Below are positions 6,852-15,077 of a DNA stretch of 21,848 nucleotides, in pieces. Made by a program: the position numbers and the translations under genes. The stretch is taken from assembly GCA_021796155.1 (NCBI GenBank), contig JAJYOO010000007.1, forward strand, positions 1-21,848, in the 5' to 3' direction. This DNA is from Chloroflexota bacterium. Its GTDB lineage: Bacteria; Chloroflexota; Anaerolineae; Anaerolineales; Villigracilaceae. Numbering within the stretch: the first letter of the stretch is position 1; the number at the start of each line of letters is the position of its first letter. Below the pieces are notes generated by a model. That model made no database searches and was not told where the DNA came from. It saw nothing but the letters and a program-made list of their open reading frames with translations.

Positions 6852-7199
6852 TTAACCCATCGGATGTTTCATTCGTTGTCCCCCGATCAAATGCAAGTGC
6901 ATGTGGAAAACGGTCTGCCCTCCGTGCGGACCAGTGTTCATAATCAAACGATAACCGTCTTTGTCAATGCCTTCCTGCGCGGCAAGCTGCTTCGCCGTGA
7001 AGATCATGTGTCCAACAAGTGATTGATCTTCAAGTTTCATCTCATTGACGGATTCGATATGCCTGTTTGGCACAATGAGAATATGCGTCGGTGCGACGGG
7101 ATGAATGTCGCGAAACGCCGTCACGTCTTCATCGCGATAAACAACTTCTGCTTTTGATTCGTTGCTTGCGATTTTGCAGAACATGCAGGAAGTCATCAT
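6852..7199 (-). CDS. HIT family nucleotide hydrolase or transferase (HINT-like)
   Basis: 115 aa, the usual length of small histidine-triad proteins, which hydrolyse nucleotide phosphoramidates or related compounds in the cytoplasm. The C-terminal active-site triad is HMHLHLIGG (His-x-His-x-His), preceded by the conserved GPHGGQTVFH; the N-terminal CMFCKIA and HILIVPNRHI segments are also typical. The open frame extends upstream to 7370, but that stretch overlaps the preceding gene and reads as noise; ATG-ATG at 7199/7196 after AAGG is preferred. It begins 73 nt after the stop of the deacetylase-like gene and may be co-transcribed with it. No physiological substrate can be deduced. Confidence 0.88.
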   Translation of the reverse strand: MMTSCMFCKIASNESKAEVVYRDEDVTAFRDIHPVAPTHILIVPNRHIESVNEMKLEDQSLVGHMIFTAKQLAAQEGIDKDGYRLIMNTGPHGGQTVFHMHLHLIGGQRMKHPMG

Positions 7200-7272
7200 C
7201 CTTGCTTTAAACCTCGAAAAGTGCGAATAAAGATAGACCAGATATGACGAGTCGATTCGACTGTTCCTGATT

Positions 7273-8502
7273 TTATTGGATTGGCCCATCTTTTGCCGCG
7301 CACATAATGTTGTAGTATTGCAATTCGGTCGCTTTGTTTTGCTGTGCGTAGGCGGCGGCAGCATTGCCAATTTGACGAATGTTATCCAAAGCTGGCACGA
7401 CTTGGGAAGGCCAATAGCGCGGCAGAGTCATCAAGGGATCATTGACCGGGCCTTCGGGAATGTAGAGCGGGTTTTGCGGATCAACCTTGTCTGCCAGCGG
7501 AATCCAGTTGAACATCATCGGCCCGCGCGGGTTGATGGTAAATCCAAGCTGGTAACCGAACTTGCGCGCGAATTGAACAGGGCGAACGCCGAATCCGCCA
7601 CCCGGCCAAATGATGGCAACGGGCGTCTTATTAAAATATTTTTGGATGTTCGTAATGGAACCCTGCAATTCGCCGGTTATGTATTCATCTGTGGAACTGT
7701 CGCTCATGGGAATATTATGAACGACACCATGCGCTTGATAATCCACCCATCCCTGATTCGAGAGAGCTACATTTTCCTGCAAATAGGGATCGCTTCCGCC
7801 AAATGCGCTGATCCAGCCGGTTACAACGGGCCAGCCCCATTTCTGGTAATAAGGCAGGAAATGATCTGTAAAGTTTTGCGCTTGATGACGATCATCTTGG
7901 ATCAGAATTACAGACCGCGCGGGGATGCTGGCGTTATGATAAAGAAAGTTCGCCAGTTGCTGCGTGTTGATCGCCGTGAATCCCATATCATGCAGGCTGT
8001 TCATCATGGTTTGGAAATCTTTATCGCCGATATTCTTTGGGTCTGAAACCTGACCGGTGCCTTTCTCGATGCTATGAAACATGATGGCAAAGACAATGGT
8101 CCCTGGCGCGGCATTTGTTGATGTCCATTTATCTTTGAGATATTGGCAAGAATCCGAAATGTAAGTGTGGGGAGTGACTATCGGTGACAGCGTGTTAGTG
8201 GTAAATGTTGGAGGCAGCGCAGGCGGTGTAAGCAACTCAGGTGTTGCGGTGGCCGCGGGAGTGTTGGTTGAAGCGGGCGTCGCGGTGGCATGATTTTGCT
8301 GGATCGCCGCGAATGCTGTTTGCACAGCTTGAGTCATGATGATGTTCGGGTCGGCAGTCGGAGCCGCGGGCTGGCACGAGGTCAATAAAACGGCGAGCAG
8401 GCTGAGGGCTTGCACTGAGCGCAGTCGAAGTGTCAGAACTAAGAAGCGAGAAGTGCGAAGCGCTGCCCTGAGCTCGAAGGGTAGGAAGTTTTGTCGTTTC
8501 AT
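7273..8502 (-). CDS. Polysaccharide deacetylase-like (NodB fold) lipoprotein
   Basis: 409 aa, exported. The N-terminus ends in a lipobox-like LLTSC with candidate lipid Cys43, followed by a Thr/Ala/Pro-rich linker to about residue 110. A NodB-type carbohydrate esterase domain follows: IQDD with Asp203/Asp204 as motif 1, AHGVVH with His258/His262 as the metal ligands of motif 2, and IWPGGGFG (298-305) as motif 3. This would deacetylate N-acetylated or O-acetylated polysaccharide outside the cell. Motif 1 has Ile-Gln in place of the usual Thr-Phe, a small departure. Residues about 8-34 of the signal region are encoded by a repeat-like sequence (see repeat entry), so the N-terminus is unusual. 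Start ATG 8502 has no Shine-Dalgarno; a -10 box is 9 nt upstream. Confidence 0.8.
   Translation of the reverse strand: MKRQNFLPFELRAALRTSRFLVLTLRLRSVQALSLLAVLLTSCQPAAPTADPNIIMTQAVQTAFAAIQQNHATATPASTNTPAATATPELLTPPALPPTFTTNTLSPIVTPHTYISDSCQYLKDKWTSTNAAPGTIVFAIMFHSIEKGTGQVSDPKNIGDKDFQTMMNSLHDMGFTAINTQQLANFLYHNASIPARSVILIQDDRHQAQNFTDHFLPYYQKWGWPVVTGWISAFGGSDPYLQENVALSNQGWVDYQAHGVVHNIPMSDSSTDEYITGELQGSITNIQKYFNKTPVAIIWPGGGFGVRPVQFARKFGYQLGFTINPRGPMMFNWIPLADKVDPQNPLYIPEGPVNDPLMTLPRYWPSQVVPALDNIRQIGNAAAAYAQQNKATELQYYNIMCAAKDGPIQ
8405..8481. repeat. Dispersed-repeat-like sequence inside the deacetylase signal-peptide region
   Basis: CACTGAGCGCAGTCGAAGTG (8413-8432) and CCCTGAGCTCGAAGGG (8466-8481) are two related imperfect palindromes in direct orientation, the second lacking GCAG. 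Between them is a GAAG-rich stretch containing AAGCGAGAAGTG (8444-8455), identical to 12179-12190 in another intergenic repeat. The whole tract is in frame and codes for about residues 8-34. Confidence 0.55.
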
Positions 8503-8511
8503 GGCCGGTCA

Positions 8512-8520
8512 ATAATAACA
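8512..8520 (-). promoter_or_regulatory. Possible extended -10 promoter for the deacetylase gene
   Basis: On the minus strand TGT-TATTAT (8520 down to 8512) fits TGn plus a -10 hexamer. The expected transcription start is near 8505, leaving a leader of about 3 nt before ATG 8502. No -35 or Shine-Dalgarno is visible. Confidence 0.4.
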
Positions 8521-8523
8521 GAA

Positions 8524-8551
8524 AAGGCGCGTCGTCATATCTACGCGCCTT
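8524..8551 (-). terminator. Rho-independent terminator of the inositol-phosphate synthase gene
   Basis: 9-bp stem AAGGCGCGT / ACGCGCCTT with a 10-nt loop. On the minus strand the stem runs into TTTTCTG. It lies directly downstream of the synthase stop and 20 nt before the next minus-strand gene. Confidence 0.75.
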
Positions 8552-8573
8552 CTTTCCTCTTTCTTCTTACTTT

Positions 8574-9659
8574 TTAATCGTTGCTTTCGCCTTTGATGTA
8601 GGCCTCTGTCATCTCGCGGCAGACGTTATCGCGGAATTGTTTGGGCGGCGTCTTGAAGAAATATGAAGATGGGCCGACGATTGGGCCACTGAGACCGCGA
8701 TCCAGCGCGATCTTCGCGCAGCGCACCGCGTCGATAACGACACCGGCGGAGTTGGGACTGTCCCATACTTCAAGTTTGGTTTCGAGATTGAGCGGAACTT
8801 CGCCAAAGGTCGTGCCCTCCATGCGGATGTAACACCACTTACGATCAGTCAACCACGGAACGTAATCGGACGGCCCGACATGAACATTGTCCGCACCAAG
8901 ATCATACGGAATCATGCTGGTCACCGCGCCGGTCTTGGAAATCTTCTTGCTTTCGAGGCGCTCGCGCTCGAGCATGTTCAGGAAATCGGTGTTGCCGCCG
9001 AAGTTGAGTTGATACGTGCGATCAATGCGGACGCCGCGATCTACGAACAGGCTTGCCAACATGCGATGCAGAATCGTCGCACCGACCTGTGACTTGATGT
9101 CGTCGCCCAGTACCGGAAGTTTGGCCTCCTTGAAACGCTTGCCCCAATAATCCTGCGATGCGATGAACACCGGTATGCAATTGACGAACGCGCAGCCCGC
9201 TTCGAGAATTTGTTCGACGTACCATTTCGTCGCCATCTCAGAACCGACCGGAAGATACGAAACGACAACATCCGTCTTTGTTTCCTTAAGCAAACTTACG
9301 ATGTCCGCCGTTGGTCCGGGCGCTTTCTTGATGACGCCGGATAAATATTTCCCAAGCCCATCATGCGTCATGCCGCGCACAACAGGCACATTTAATTTCG
9401 GCACATCGCAAAATTTGTAGGTATTGTTCGGCTCGGCGAAAATTGCATCCGCAAGGTCTTCTTCCACCTTGGTCTGGTTGATATCAATCCCCAATGTAAA
9501 TTCGATATCATGAACATGATAACCGCCGAGATTGACGTGCATCAGTCCCGGCACTTTCGCGTCATCGGGAGTGTCTTTATAGAAATGGACACCCTGCACC
9601 AGCGACGAGGCGCAATTGCCAACGCCGATGATCGCGACACGAACTTTCTTGTCTGCCAT
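8574..9659 (-). CDS. ino1: myo-Inositol-1-phosphate synthase
   Basis: 361 aa. Converts D-glucose 6-phosphate to 1L-myo-inositol 1-phosphate with bound NAD+, the first step to inositol phospholipids and other inositol compounds. Evidence: Rossmann start [18 protein letters not shown], the conserved [10 protein letters not shown] segment, [15 protein letters not shown] (catalytic-lysine region), [12 protein letters not shown] and the [16 protein letters not shown] stretch, all characteristic of the compact bacterial/actinobacterial form, with matching length. Start ATG 9659 is fixed by AAGGAGG 8 nt upstream (9672-9666 region); the frame runs six codons further upstream. It has its own terminator and is divergent from a histidine kinase. 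A PfkB kinase lies nearby on the other strand; a link is possible but not shown. Confidence 0.92.
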   Translation of the reverse strand: MADKKVRVAIIGVGNCASSLVQGVHFYKDTPDDAKVPGLMHVNLGGYHVHDIEFTLGIDINQTKVEEDLADAIFAEPNNTYKFCDVPKLNVPVVRGMTHDGLGKYLSGVIKKAPGPTADIVSLLKETKTDVVVSYLPVGSEMATKWYVEQILEAGCAFVNCIPVFIASQDYWGKRFKEAKLPVLGDDIKSQVGATILHRMLASLFVDRGVRIDRTYQLNFGGNTDFLNMLERERLESKKISKTGAVTSMIPYDLGADNVHVGPSDYVPWLTDRKWCYIRMEGTTFGEVPLNLETKLEVWDSPNSAGVVIDAVRCAKIALDRGLSGPIVGPSSYFFKTPPKQFRDNVCREMTEAYIKGESND

Positions 9660-9680
9660 GTGTATGGCCTCCTTCAAACG

Positions 9681-9688
9681 AGTATAAT
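9681..9688. promoter_or_regulatory. Overlapping divergent -10 boxes
   Basis: AGTATAAT contains TATAAT on the plus strand (9683-9688, towards the histidine kinase, leader about 70 nt) and TATACT on the minus strand (9686-9681, towards inositol-phosphate synthase, with AAGGAGG right after). If both work, RNA polymerase could only serve one at a time. No convincing -35 was found on either side. Confidence 0.35.
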
Positions 9689-9765
9689 TTTGTTACTGCA
9701 ACACATTTGCAAAAATCCGAACTCAACCGTCGAATTCGTCTATCGCCTAAGGTGGTCGTTGGACC

Positions 9766-11037
9766 ATGAAACTAAACTCAAAATCAAATTCAACAAGCAA
9801 CAGCAACGAACGCCTTTCGCAAGTGATGCGCTCGCTCGACAACGCGCACGAGCTTGAACCGTTTCTCCAGAACGTGATCTCGGCAGCGAGTGAGCTAACC
9901 TGCAGCGAAGCCGCTTCGATTTTGGAATTCGACGAACAAGCCAATATGCTTCGTTTCATCGCGGCTCCGTGGTCCGATTGGGAACAGCTGCGCGGGATAC
10001 AGATTCCGGTGGACAAAAGCGCGGCGGGCTGGGTTTTCCGCGAGCTAAAACCGCTTCACATTCCGGACGTTCGAGCGGATGCCCGTCATTTCAGTGAAGT
10101 GGATTTGGCCCTGGCTTTTGAGACGCGTTCTCTTCTGGCCGTTCCGTTGATCGTGGGTGGGAAACCGCTGGGCGTGCTGGAAGCAGTCAATAAAAGCAGC
10201 GCTGATTATACCGAGGATGACACTACAATTCTAGAGATGCTTGCCACGGTAGCCGCGCTGGCGATCCACAATTTCAGCCTCCAGCGACGCGTCGAAGCCA
10301 GCATGACCGAACTCGCGGAACTGGACCATCTCAAGAATGACTTCATCGCCATCACATCGCACGAACTTCGCACACCGCTTGGATTGATTTTGGGACACGC
10401 CACCTTCCTCCGCGAATTGACGGGCCAGACTCATCGCGAACAATTGGACATCATTATCAAGAATGCGTCCAGGCTGAAAGAGATCATCGAGAGCCTTTCC
10501 AGCATGGACAATTACGAAACCGGAACAGCGCGCGTGCGGCAGGGAGCGGTTTCGATTGCGCGCATCATCGAAGAAGTGATTGTTTCTTTCTCAGACATGG
10601 CTTCAAAACGGAATATTACGCTGAAAGCCGAACTTGGCCGCGACGATTTATTTGTCGAAGCCGATGCCGGAAAGATTTCCATCGCGCTCAGTAATCTTGT
10701 CAAGAACGCCATCATCTTCACTGACGATGGCGGACACATTTTTATATCAGGCGAGTCCGTGCCGGGGTATGTCAAAGTCTCCGTGATTGATGATGGCATC
10801 GGCATTCCACCAAAAGATTTGCCGCGCGTCTTTGAACGCTTTTATCAAGTCGAGTCGCATCTCACGCGGCGTCACGGCGGCATGGGACTTGGGCTTTCCG
10901 TTGCAAAGGTGATGATCGAAATGCACGGCGGTCGCATCTGGGTTGAAAGCGTTGAAGGAAAAGGAAGCAACTTTACGTTTTTGCTTCCGGTGAATGCCAC
11001 GCAGGCCGAATCTGCTTCGCAAGTTTTTCTAACGTGA
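9766..11037 (+). CDS. Sensor histidine kinase with GAF domain, cytoplasmic
   Basis: 423 aa, no membrane segment. Residues about 20-172 form a GAF domain (SAAGWVFRELKPLHIPDVRAD; RSLLAVPLIVGGKPLGVLEA), a small-ligand or redox sensor. The dimerisation/phosphoacceptor helix has SHELRTPLG with phospho-acceptor His199. The ATP-binding domain has the N box (LSNLVKNAI, Asn310/Asn314), G1 box DDGIGI (342-347), F box (VFERFYQ) and G2 box GGMGLGLS (371-378), so all catalytic boxes are intact. No response regulator gene flanks it, so it is an orphan kinase. Start ATG 9766 has AAGGTGG 10 nt upstream. The stop is followed by a repeat-rich gap and then a PfkB gene. What the GAF domain senses cannot be read. 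Confidence 0.93.
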   Translation: MKLNSKSNSTSNSNERLSQVMRSLDNAHELEPFLQNVISAASELTCSEAASILEFDEQANMLRFIAAPWSDWEQLRGIQIPVDKSAAGWVFRELKPLHIPDVRADARHFSEVDLALAFETRSLLAVPLIVGGKPLGVLEAVNKSSADYTEDDTTILEMLATVAALAIHNFSLQRRVEASMTELAELDHLKNDFIAITSHELRTPLGLILGHATFLRELTGQTHREQLDIIIKNASRLKEIIESLSSMDNYETGTARVRQGAVSIARIIEEVIVSFSDMASKRNITLKAELGRDDLFVEADAGKISIALSNLVKNAIIFTDDGGHIFISGESVPGYVKVSVIDDGIGIPPKDLPRVFERFYQVESHLTRRHGGMGLGLSVAKVMIEMHGGRIWVESVEGKGSNFTFLLPVNATQAESASQVFLT

Positions 11038-11040
11038 TGA

Positions 11041-11113
11041 AACACAAAGCACCAAGGACACTTAGTTTTCCCTCTTTGTTTTTCCTTTATGCACTTTGTG
11101 CCCTTCGTGTTTA
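11041..11113. repeat. Degenerate inverted repeat between histidine kinase and PfkB genes
   Basis: AACACAAAGCACCAAGGACAC on one side and its near-complement GCACTTTGTGCCCTTCGTGTT on the other flank a T/C-rich centre. From memory the ACNAAGGACAC unit resembles a dispersed intergenic repeat. It may form a hairpin in RNA; no gene lies here. Confidence 0.5.
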
Positions 11114-11122
11114 TATCTTTTT

Positions 11123-12127
11123 ATGAAACCAACTTTTGTTATTGCCGGGCGCATAACGCGCGAATACATTTTGCCTCCTGTTGGACATCCGTTGCTCGAC
11201 GCACCGGGTGGAAGCGCACTTTACGCGGCCGGTGGTTTAACGGCATGGGAAAAAGAAATCGGTTTGCTGGCACGCGTCGGCGAGGATTATCCGCGTGGGT
11301 GGTTAAAAGAGATTGAGTCGCGCGGAATAAACATTGAAGGAATCAAAATTCTCGAACAGAGACTCGACCTGCGTTCCTTCTACGCGTACAACGAAAAATT
11401 TGAAATCACGCGCGGCACACCGGTCTCGCAATTTGCGCGGCGCGAATTAACTTTCCCGAAGGCGCTGCTTGGTTACCAGAGTCCGCCCGAAGTCCAGAAA
11501 GATGCGAAGAAGCCTGATCCGCTCGCACCGCTTCCAATTGAAGTCCCAGGCGAATATCGCGAGGCGCAAGCCGTCCATTTTTGTCCGCTGGATTTTATAA
11601 GCCACAATCAATTGATCGTCGCATTCAAGGCGGGATCAGCAAACACGTTCACGCTCGACCCATCGCCGGGTTACATGTCCGCGCCTTTTTTTCGCGACCT
11701 GCGCGTGATCATCGCGGGGCTGACAGCTTTTCTTCCATCCGAAGAAGAACTTCGCGGACTTTTTTGGGGCGAGACGCACGACTTGTGGGAGATGGCCGCG
11801 GCGTTGGGCGAATATGGATGCGAGATCGTAGTGGTGAAACGCGGCGCGCTTGGGCAATCTGTGTATGATGTGGCCGGCAAACATAAATGGGAAATCCCTG
11901 CGTATCCCGCGCGCCTCGCCGATTTGACCGGCGCGGGCGATGCATTCTGTGGCGGCTTTCTCGCAGGTTATAGAAAAACGTATGATCCGTTGCAAGCCGC
12001 GTTGTATGGAAATGTATCGGCATCGTTGAAAGTGGAAGGCTGCGGCGCGTTCTATCCGTTGGATGTGTTGCCCGGTTTGGCAGAAGCGCGGTTGAACGCG
12101 TTGAAAGATTTAGTGAGAGAAATTTGA
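11123..12127 (+). CDS. PfkB family carbohydrate kinase
   Basis: 334 aa ribokinase-fold kinase that phosphorylates a sugar, nucleoside or polyol with ATP. The N-terminal glycine motif is GGSALYAAGG (29-38); the C-terminal signature DLTGAGDAFCGGFLAGY (267-283) holds the anion hole GAGD and catalytic base Asp273. A Pro/Lys-rich insertion near residues 115-145 is longer than in ribokinase. The substrate cannot be deduced. Since some PfkB members are myo-inositol kinases and the inositol-phosphate synthase gene is close by, an inositol link is conceivable but weak. Start ATG 11123 has no Shine-Dalgarno; TATATC lies 5 nt upstream, so a nearly leaderless transcript is possible. An ATG nine codons earlier lies in repeat sequence and is not preferred. 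Confidence 0.88.
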   Translation: MKPTFVIAGRITREYILPPVGHPLLDAPGGSALYAAGGLTAWEKEIGLLARVGEDYPRGWLKEIESRGINIEGIKILEQRLDLRSFYAYNEKFEITRGTPVSQFARRELTFPKALLGYQSPPEVQKDAKKPDPLAPLPIEVPGEYREAQAVHFCPLDFISHNQLIVAFKAGSANTFTLDPSPGYMSAPFFRDLRVIIAGLTAFLPSEEELRGLFWGETHDLWEMAAALGEYGCEIVVVKRGALGQSVYDVAGKHKWEIPAYPARLADLTGAGDAFCGGFLAGYRKTYDPLQAALYGNVSASLKVEGCGAFYPLDVLPGLAEARLNALKDLVREI

Positions 12128-12207
12128 TGCAAAGCGCGAAAAGCAAAACGCAAAGTAGATGCAAAAGCAAGAAGAGGAAAGCGAGAAGTGGAACGTAAAA
12201 GGTAAAA
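12128..12207. repeat. Purine-rich degenerate repeat tract
   Basis: The 87-nt gap before the M20 gene is almost all A and G on the plus strand, built of variants of GCAAAACGCAAAG and GAACGTAAAAGGTAAAA. It includes AAGCGAGAAGTG (12179-12190), also found inside the deacetylase gene at 8444-8455. No gene is visible. Confidence 0.55.
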
Positions 12208-12208
12208 T
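12203..12208 (+). promoter_or_regulatory. -10 box, leaderless arrangement, for the M20 gene
   Basis: TAAAAT lies at exactly -12 to -7 relative to the A of ATG 12215. No Shine-Dalgarno is close enough to the start codon. No -35 is recognisable, and the box lies at the end of an A-rich repeat, so chance is possible. Confidence 0.35.
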
Positions 12209-12214
12209 GTTGCC

Positions 12215-13324
12215 ATGACAAATTTCATTGATCGTCTTCTTGAGCTTACGATTCAAATCCAGCAAGTTCCTTCGCCGACGTTCGAGGAGAAGAAACGCGC
12301 GGAATTCGTGCGCGATTTATTTATCGGTGAGAAATTGCAGAATGTTTCGATTGACTCGGTGAATGATGTTTTTGCGCGATTGTCTTCGTCTAAAAACATA
12401 AAAGATGAATCAAAAAAGCCACTGATTATCTCCGCGCATCTCGATACGGTTTTTCCGGCTAATACGAATCTTCATGCGACACGCGAACCGGATCGAATTT
12501 ATGGTCCGGGCATCGGTGATAATTCGACGGGCGTCGCGGCGTTGTTCGGTTTGTTGTGGCTGCTGCGCGAACGGAAAATCGAATTGCCGGGCGACGTTTG
12601 GTTTGTCGCAAATTCCGGCGAAGAAGGCTTGGGAGATTTACGCGGCATGAAAGCCGTTGTGGACCGCTTTGGCGGAAACGTGTCGGCGTATCTTGTAGTC
12701 GAAGGCGCGTCGTTCGGACACGTGTATCACCGCGCCGTTGGCGTGCGCCGTTATCGCGTCACCGCGCGGACAGCAGGCGGGCACTCGTGGTCGGATTTCG
12801 GCCAGCCGTCTGCCATCCACGAATTGACGCGGCTGGTGACTCAGATTACTTCGTTGTATGTTCCGTCCACGCCGCGGACATCGTTGAACGTCGGCAAAAT
12901 TTCCGGCGGCACGGGAGTCAATGTGCTGGCCGCGGATGCAACATTTGAATTGGATTTGCGTTCTGAAAATCCGAATACGCTCAATGAACTCATCAGGCAA
13001 GTCGAAGATTTGATCCATGCCGCGGGTCGCGCCGGTGTGATGATTGAATCGGAGATCATCGGTCAGCGACCGGCAGGTGAGATTCCGACAGATCATCCGC
13101 TCGTCAAACTTGGCGAAGAATGTTTACGGCCATTTGGCTTGAAAGCGGAGCTGACTTCCGGTTCAACGGATGCAAATATCCCGTTGAGCCGCGGGTATCC
13201 CGCCGTGGTGTTGGGAGTCACAACCGGCGGTGGAGCGCATACCGTGCATGAATATATTGATACCGCGCCAGTTGAAAGTGGAATGGAACAGCTGGTAAAT
13301 TTTATTGAGAAAATTTGGAAATAA
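12215..13324 (+). CDS. M20 family metallopeptidase / amidohydrolase
   Basis: 369 aa cytoplasmic zinc enzyme related to peptidase T, carboxypeptidase G2 and succinyl-diaminopimelate desuccinylase. Zinc ligands and catalytic residues are in order: SAHLDTV (His75, Asp77), GIGDNSTG (Asp102, bridging), NSGEEG (Glu136 base, Glu137), VVEGAS (Glu163), and GAHTVHE near the C-terminus (last His ligand). The dimerisation domain starts at GVRRYRVTARTAGGHSW. The substrate is unknown; nothing beside it points to a pathway. It follows the PfkB gene by 87 nt of repeat sequence. The end is convergent with the cyclase gene, separated by a palindrome. Confidence 0.88.
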   Translation: MTNFIDRLLELTIQIQQVPSPTFEEKKRAEFVRDLFIGEKLQNVSIDSVNDVFARLSSSKNIKDESKKPLIISAHLDTVFPANTNLHATREPDRIYGPGIGDNSTGVAALFGLLWLLRERKIELPGDVWFVANSGEEGLGDLRGMKAVVDRFGGNVSAYLVVEGASFGHVYHRAVGVRRYRVTARTAGGHSWSDFGQPSAIHELTRLVTQITSLYVPSTPRTSLNVGKISGGTGVNVLAADATFELDLRSENPNTLNELIRQVEDLIHAAGRAGVMIESEIIGQRPAGEIPTDHPLVKLGEECLRPFGLKAELTSGSTDANIPLSRGYPAVVLGVTTGGGAHTVHEYIDTAPVESGMEQLVNFIEKIWK

Positions 13325-13328
13325 AACA

Positions 13329-13356
13329 GTAGGGGCGGATGGCCATCCGCCCCCAC
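13329..13356. repeat. REP-like palindrome, second copy, between convergent genes
   Basis: GTAGGGGCGGATGG followed by its near-perfect complement; one base differs from the copy at 6816-6843. On the minus strand the stem is followed by TGTTTTAT, so it may terminate the cyclase transcript. It fills the 35-nt gap between the M20 and cyclase stops. Confidence 0.75.
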
Positions 13357-13359
13357 AAA

Positions 13360-15075
13360 TTATTTCAACCCCAACACCTCAAACACTTCCAATGGCTGTG
13401 CCTTGCCCTTGACCGTCAGCGGGGCGTAAGGTTCGGCAGTCACTTCATTTTTCACGCGCTCGTACGCGTCGGCGCTGATCAAGATTTGACTCTTGGCTGA
13501 GTTCTCCTGAATCCGCTTCGCGGTATTGACGCTATCGCCAATGGCCGTATATTCGAGTCGCTTCTCGGTGCCGATCCAGCCTAAGACTGCATCGCCGTAA
13601 TGTATGCCGATGCCAAAGTCGAGATGTGCTTCTTCCGGTAATTCCTTGTGCAAATTTTCAATCGCATCGCGAATTGCTAATGCAGTTTTCACGGCGCGCA
13701 AGGTGTGATCGCGTTGTGGCAATGGCGCGTTGTACCAAGCCATGACCGCATCGCCGAGGAATTTATCTACGGTGCCTTCGTTGGCAAGCACAGCCTCCGC
13801 CGCCGCGGCCAGATAACGATTCAACACAGCAACCAATTCTTCTGGCGTATGTTTTTCGCTGTAACTTGTAAACCCGCGGATGTCGGCGAACAAACAGGTG
13901 ATGTCCACTTTCTTGCCGCCGATCTGCAAACTGTTCGGATTGATCTGATCGAGCACCGCGGGCGAAACCATCCGCTCCAATAATTTTCGTTGCGCTTCGA
14001 GTTTTTTGCGCTCGGTCAAATCGTCGAGGACGATGGCAACGCCCTGCGTTTTTTGCGCGGCATCTTTTAACGGAGAAAGATTCAATCGCCAATCCACGTT
14101 GCCGCGTTCGGGCAATATATGGCTGATTTCGAGATCAACGATCGGCTTATCGGTTTGGCGGACTTCTATCAGGCGCGGCTGAATCTCTTTTGAAACGGAA
14201 GCCAGCACTTCGTCCAAAGGATGACCGACGATGTCCGCCGCGGTGTGTCCCAAAATGGATTCGGCGGCGCGGTTCGCGAGCGTGATTTGATTTGCAATGT
14301 CCGCCGTAATCACGCCGCTGGCAATGGACGCAAACACGTTGTCCATCAAATTTTTCAATTCAGTGACTTCAGCCAACGTTTGCCGAAGCGACGAAAATAA
14401 ACGCGCGTTATCAATCGCGACCGCGGCCTGATTTGCAAATGCGACCAGCAAGTCGCGTTCGGTTTCGGCAAAGATGCCGGAGCGGATTCGATTGTCGGCA
14501 TAAATCACGCCGATCAGATCATTCTTGACTTTGAGCGGCACGCACAAAATCGAACGCAGATTCAAAGCGACGATGCTTTCCTGTCCGCTGAAGCGCTGGT
14601 CTTCCTGCGCGTTGGTCGTGACAATTGGCTCGCCAGATTCGATCACGCGTTGGACAATGGTACGGCTGGTTGCGGCTTCGCCCGCTTTGATGGATTCCTG
14701 TTCCCAATTGCGCGCCATGCGCGTGACCATTTCATTCTTTTCGTTTCGTAGCATCAGGAAACCGCGCTCGGCACGCGTGAGACGGACAATGTTATCCATC
14801 ACAATGCGAAGGACTTCGTCGAGTTCAAGCGATGAATTGATGACCTGACCAATATTGGCAAGCGCCATCAAATTTCCATGCTCGTCCTCGAAGCCTTCCA
14901 TTTGAAGTCCAAGCTTGCTAAGTTTTGTCGCGAGCGTTGTAAGTTCATCCACGACATTTACAGGCAGATCGTGAATTTTTTTTTGCCTGAGTGTGTCGCG
15001 TAATTTCCCGGCCTGAAGGCCAAGTCCGTTGATCTCATCATGAAGCGTGGTTGGGCGCGTCTTGTCGGATGACAT
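13360..15075 (-). CDS. GAF-PAS adenylate/guanylate cyclase, class III
   Basis: 571 aa soluble cyclase that would make a cyclic nucleotide from ATP or GTP. Domains: N-terminal coil (1-65), GAF (about 83-226), PAS (about 243-353), then a class III cyclase domain (388-571). In the cyclase domain the two metal Asp are Asp398 (LFADIRGFTSYSE) and Asp442 (KFLGDAVMAW), Lys438 is a base-specificity position, and GDSVNTAKR holds the transition-state Asn517 and Arg521, so it should be active. Lys at the first specificity position favours ATP. ATG 15075 is chosen because AGGA lies 5 nt upstream; an alternative ATG at 15081 overlaps the preceding stop as ATGA. Either way it is translationally coupled to the transglutaminase gene. 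Confidence 0.9.
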   Translation of the reverse strand: MSSDKTRPTTLHDEINGLGLQAGKLRDTLRQKKIHDLPVNVVDELTTLATKLSKLGLQMEGFEDEHGNLMALANIGQVINSSLELDEVLRIVMDNIVRLTRAERGFLMLRNEKNEMVTRMARNWEQESIKAGEAATSRTIVQRVIESGEPIVTTNAQEDQRFSGQESIVALNLRSILCVPLKVKNDLIGVIYADNRIRSGIFAETERDLLVAFANQAAVAIDNARLFSSLRQTLAEVTELKNLMDNVFASIASGVITADIANQITLANRAAESILGHTAADIVGHPLDEVLASVSKEIQPRLIEVRQTDKPIVDLEISHILPERGNVDWRLNLSPLKDAAQKTQGVAIVLDDLTERKKLEAQRKLLERMVSPAVLDQINPNSLQIGGKKVDITCLFADIRGFTSYSEKHTPEELVAVLNRYLAAAAEAVLANEGTVDKFLGDAVMAWYNAPLPQRDHTLRAVKTALAIRDAIENLHKELPEEAHLDFGIGIHYGDAVLGWIGTEKRLEYTAIGDSVNTAKRIQENSAKSQILISADAYERVKNEVTAEPYAPLTVKGKAQPLEVFEVLGLK

Positions 15076-15077
15076 AA

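Noticed and set aside
7250..7262. 13-nt palindrome AGTCGA-T-TCGACT in the HIT-deacetylase gap
   Set aside because: Short, no T-tract and no clear promoter context; too little to call a site.
7200..7370. N-terminal extension of the HIT protein to 7370
   Set aside because: It overlaps the end of the deacetylase gene and has no family similarity; HIT proteins normally begin just before the CxFC motif.
7276..8046. 256-aa plus-strand open frame opposite the deacetylase gene
   Set aside because: No recognisable domain, and the minus-strand frame has a lipobox and all NodB motifs.
5801..13356. Repeats considered as a possible CRISPR array
   Set aside because: No regularly spaced direct repeats with unique spacers and no cas genes; the units are isolated palindromes or degenerate tracts.
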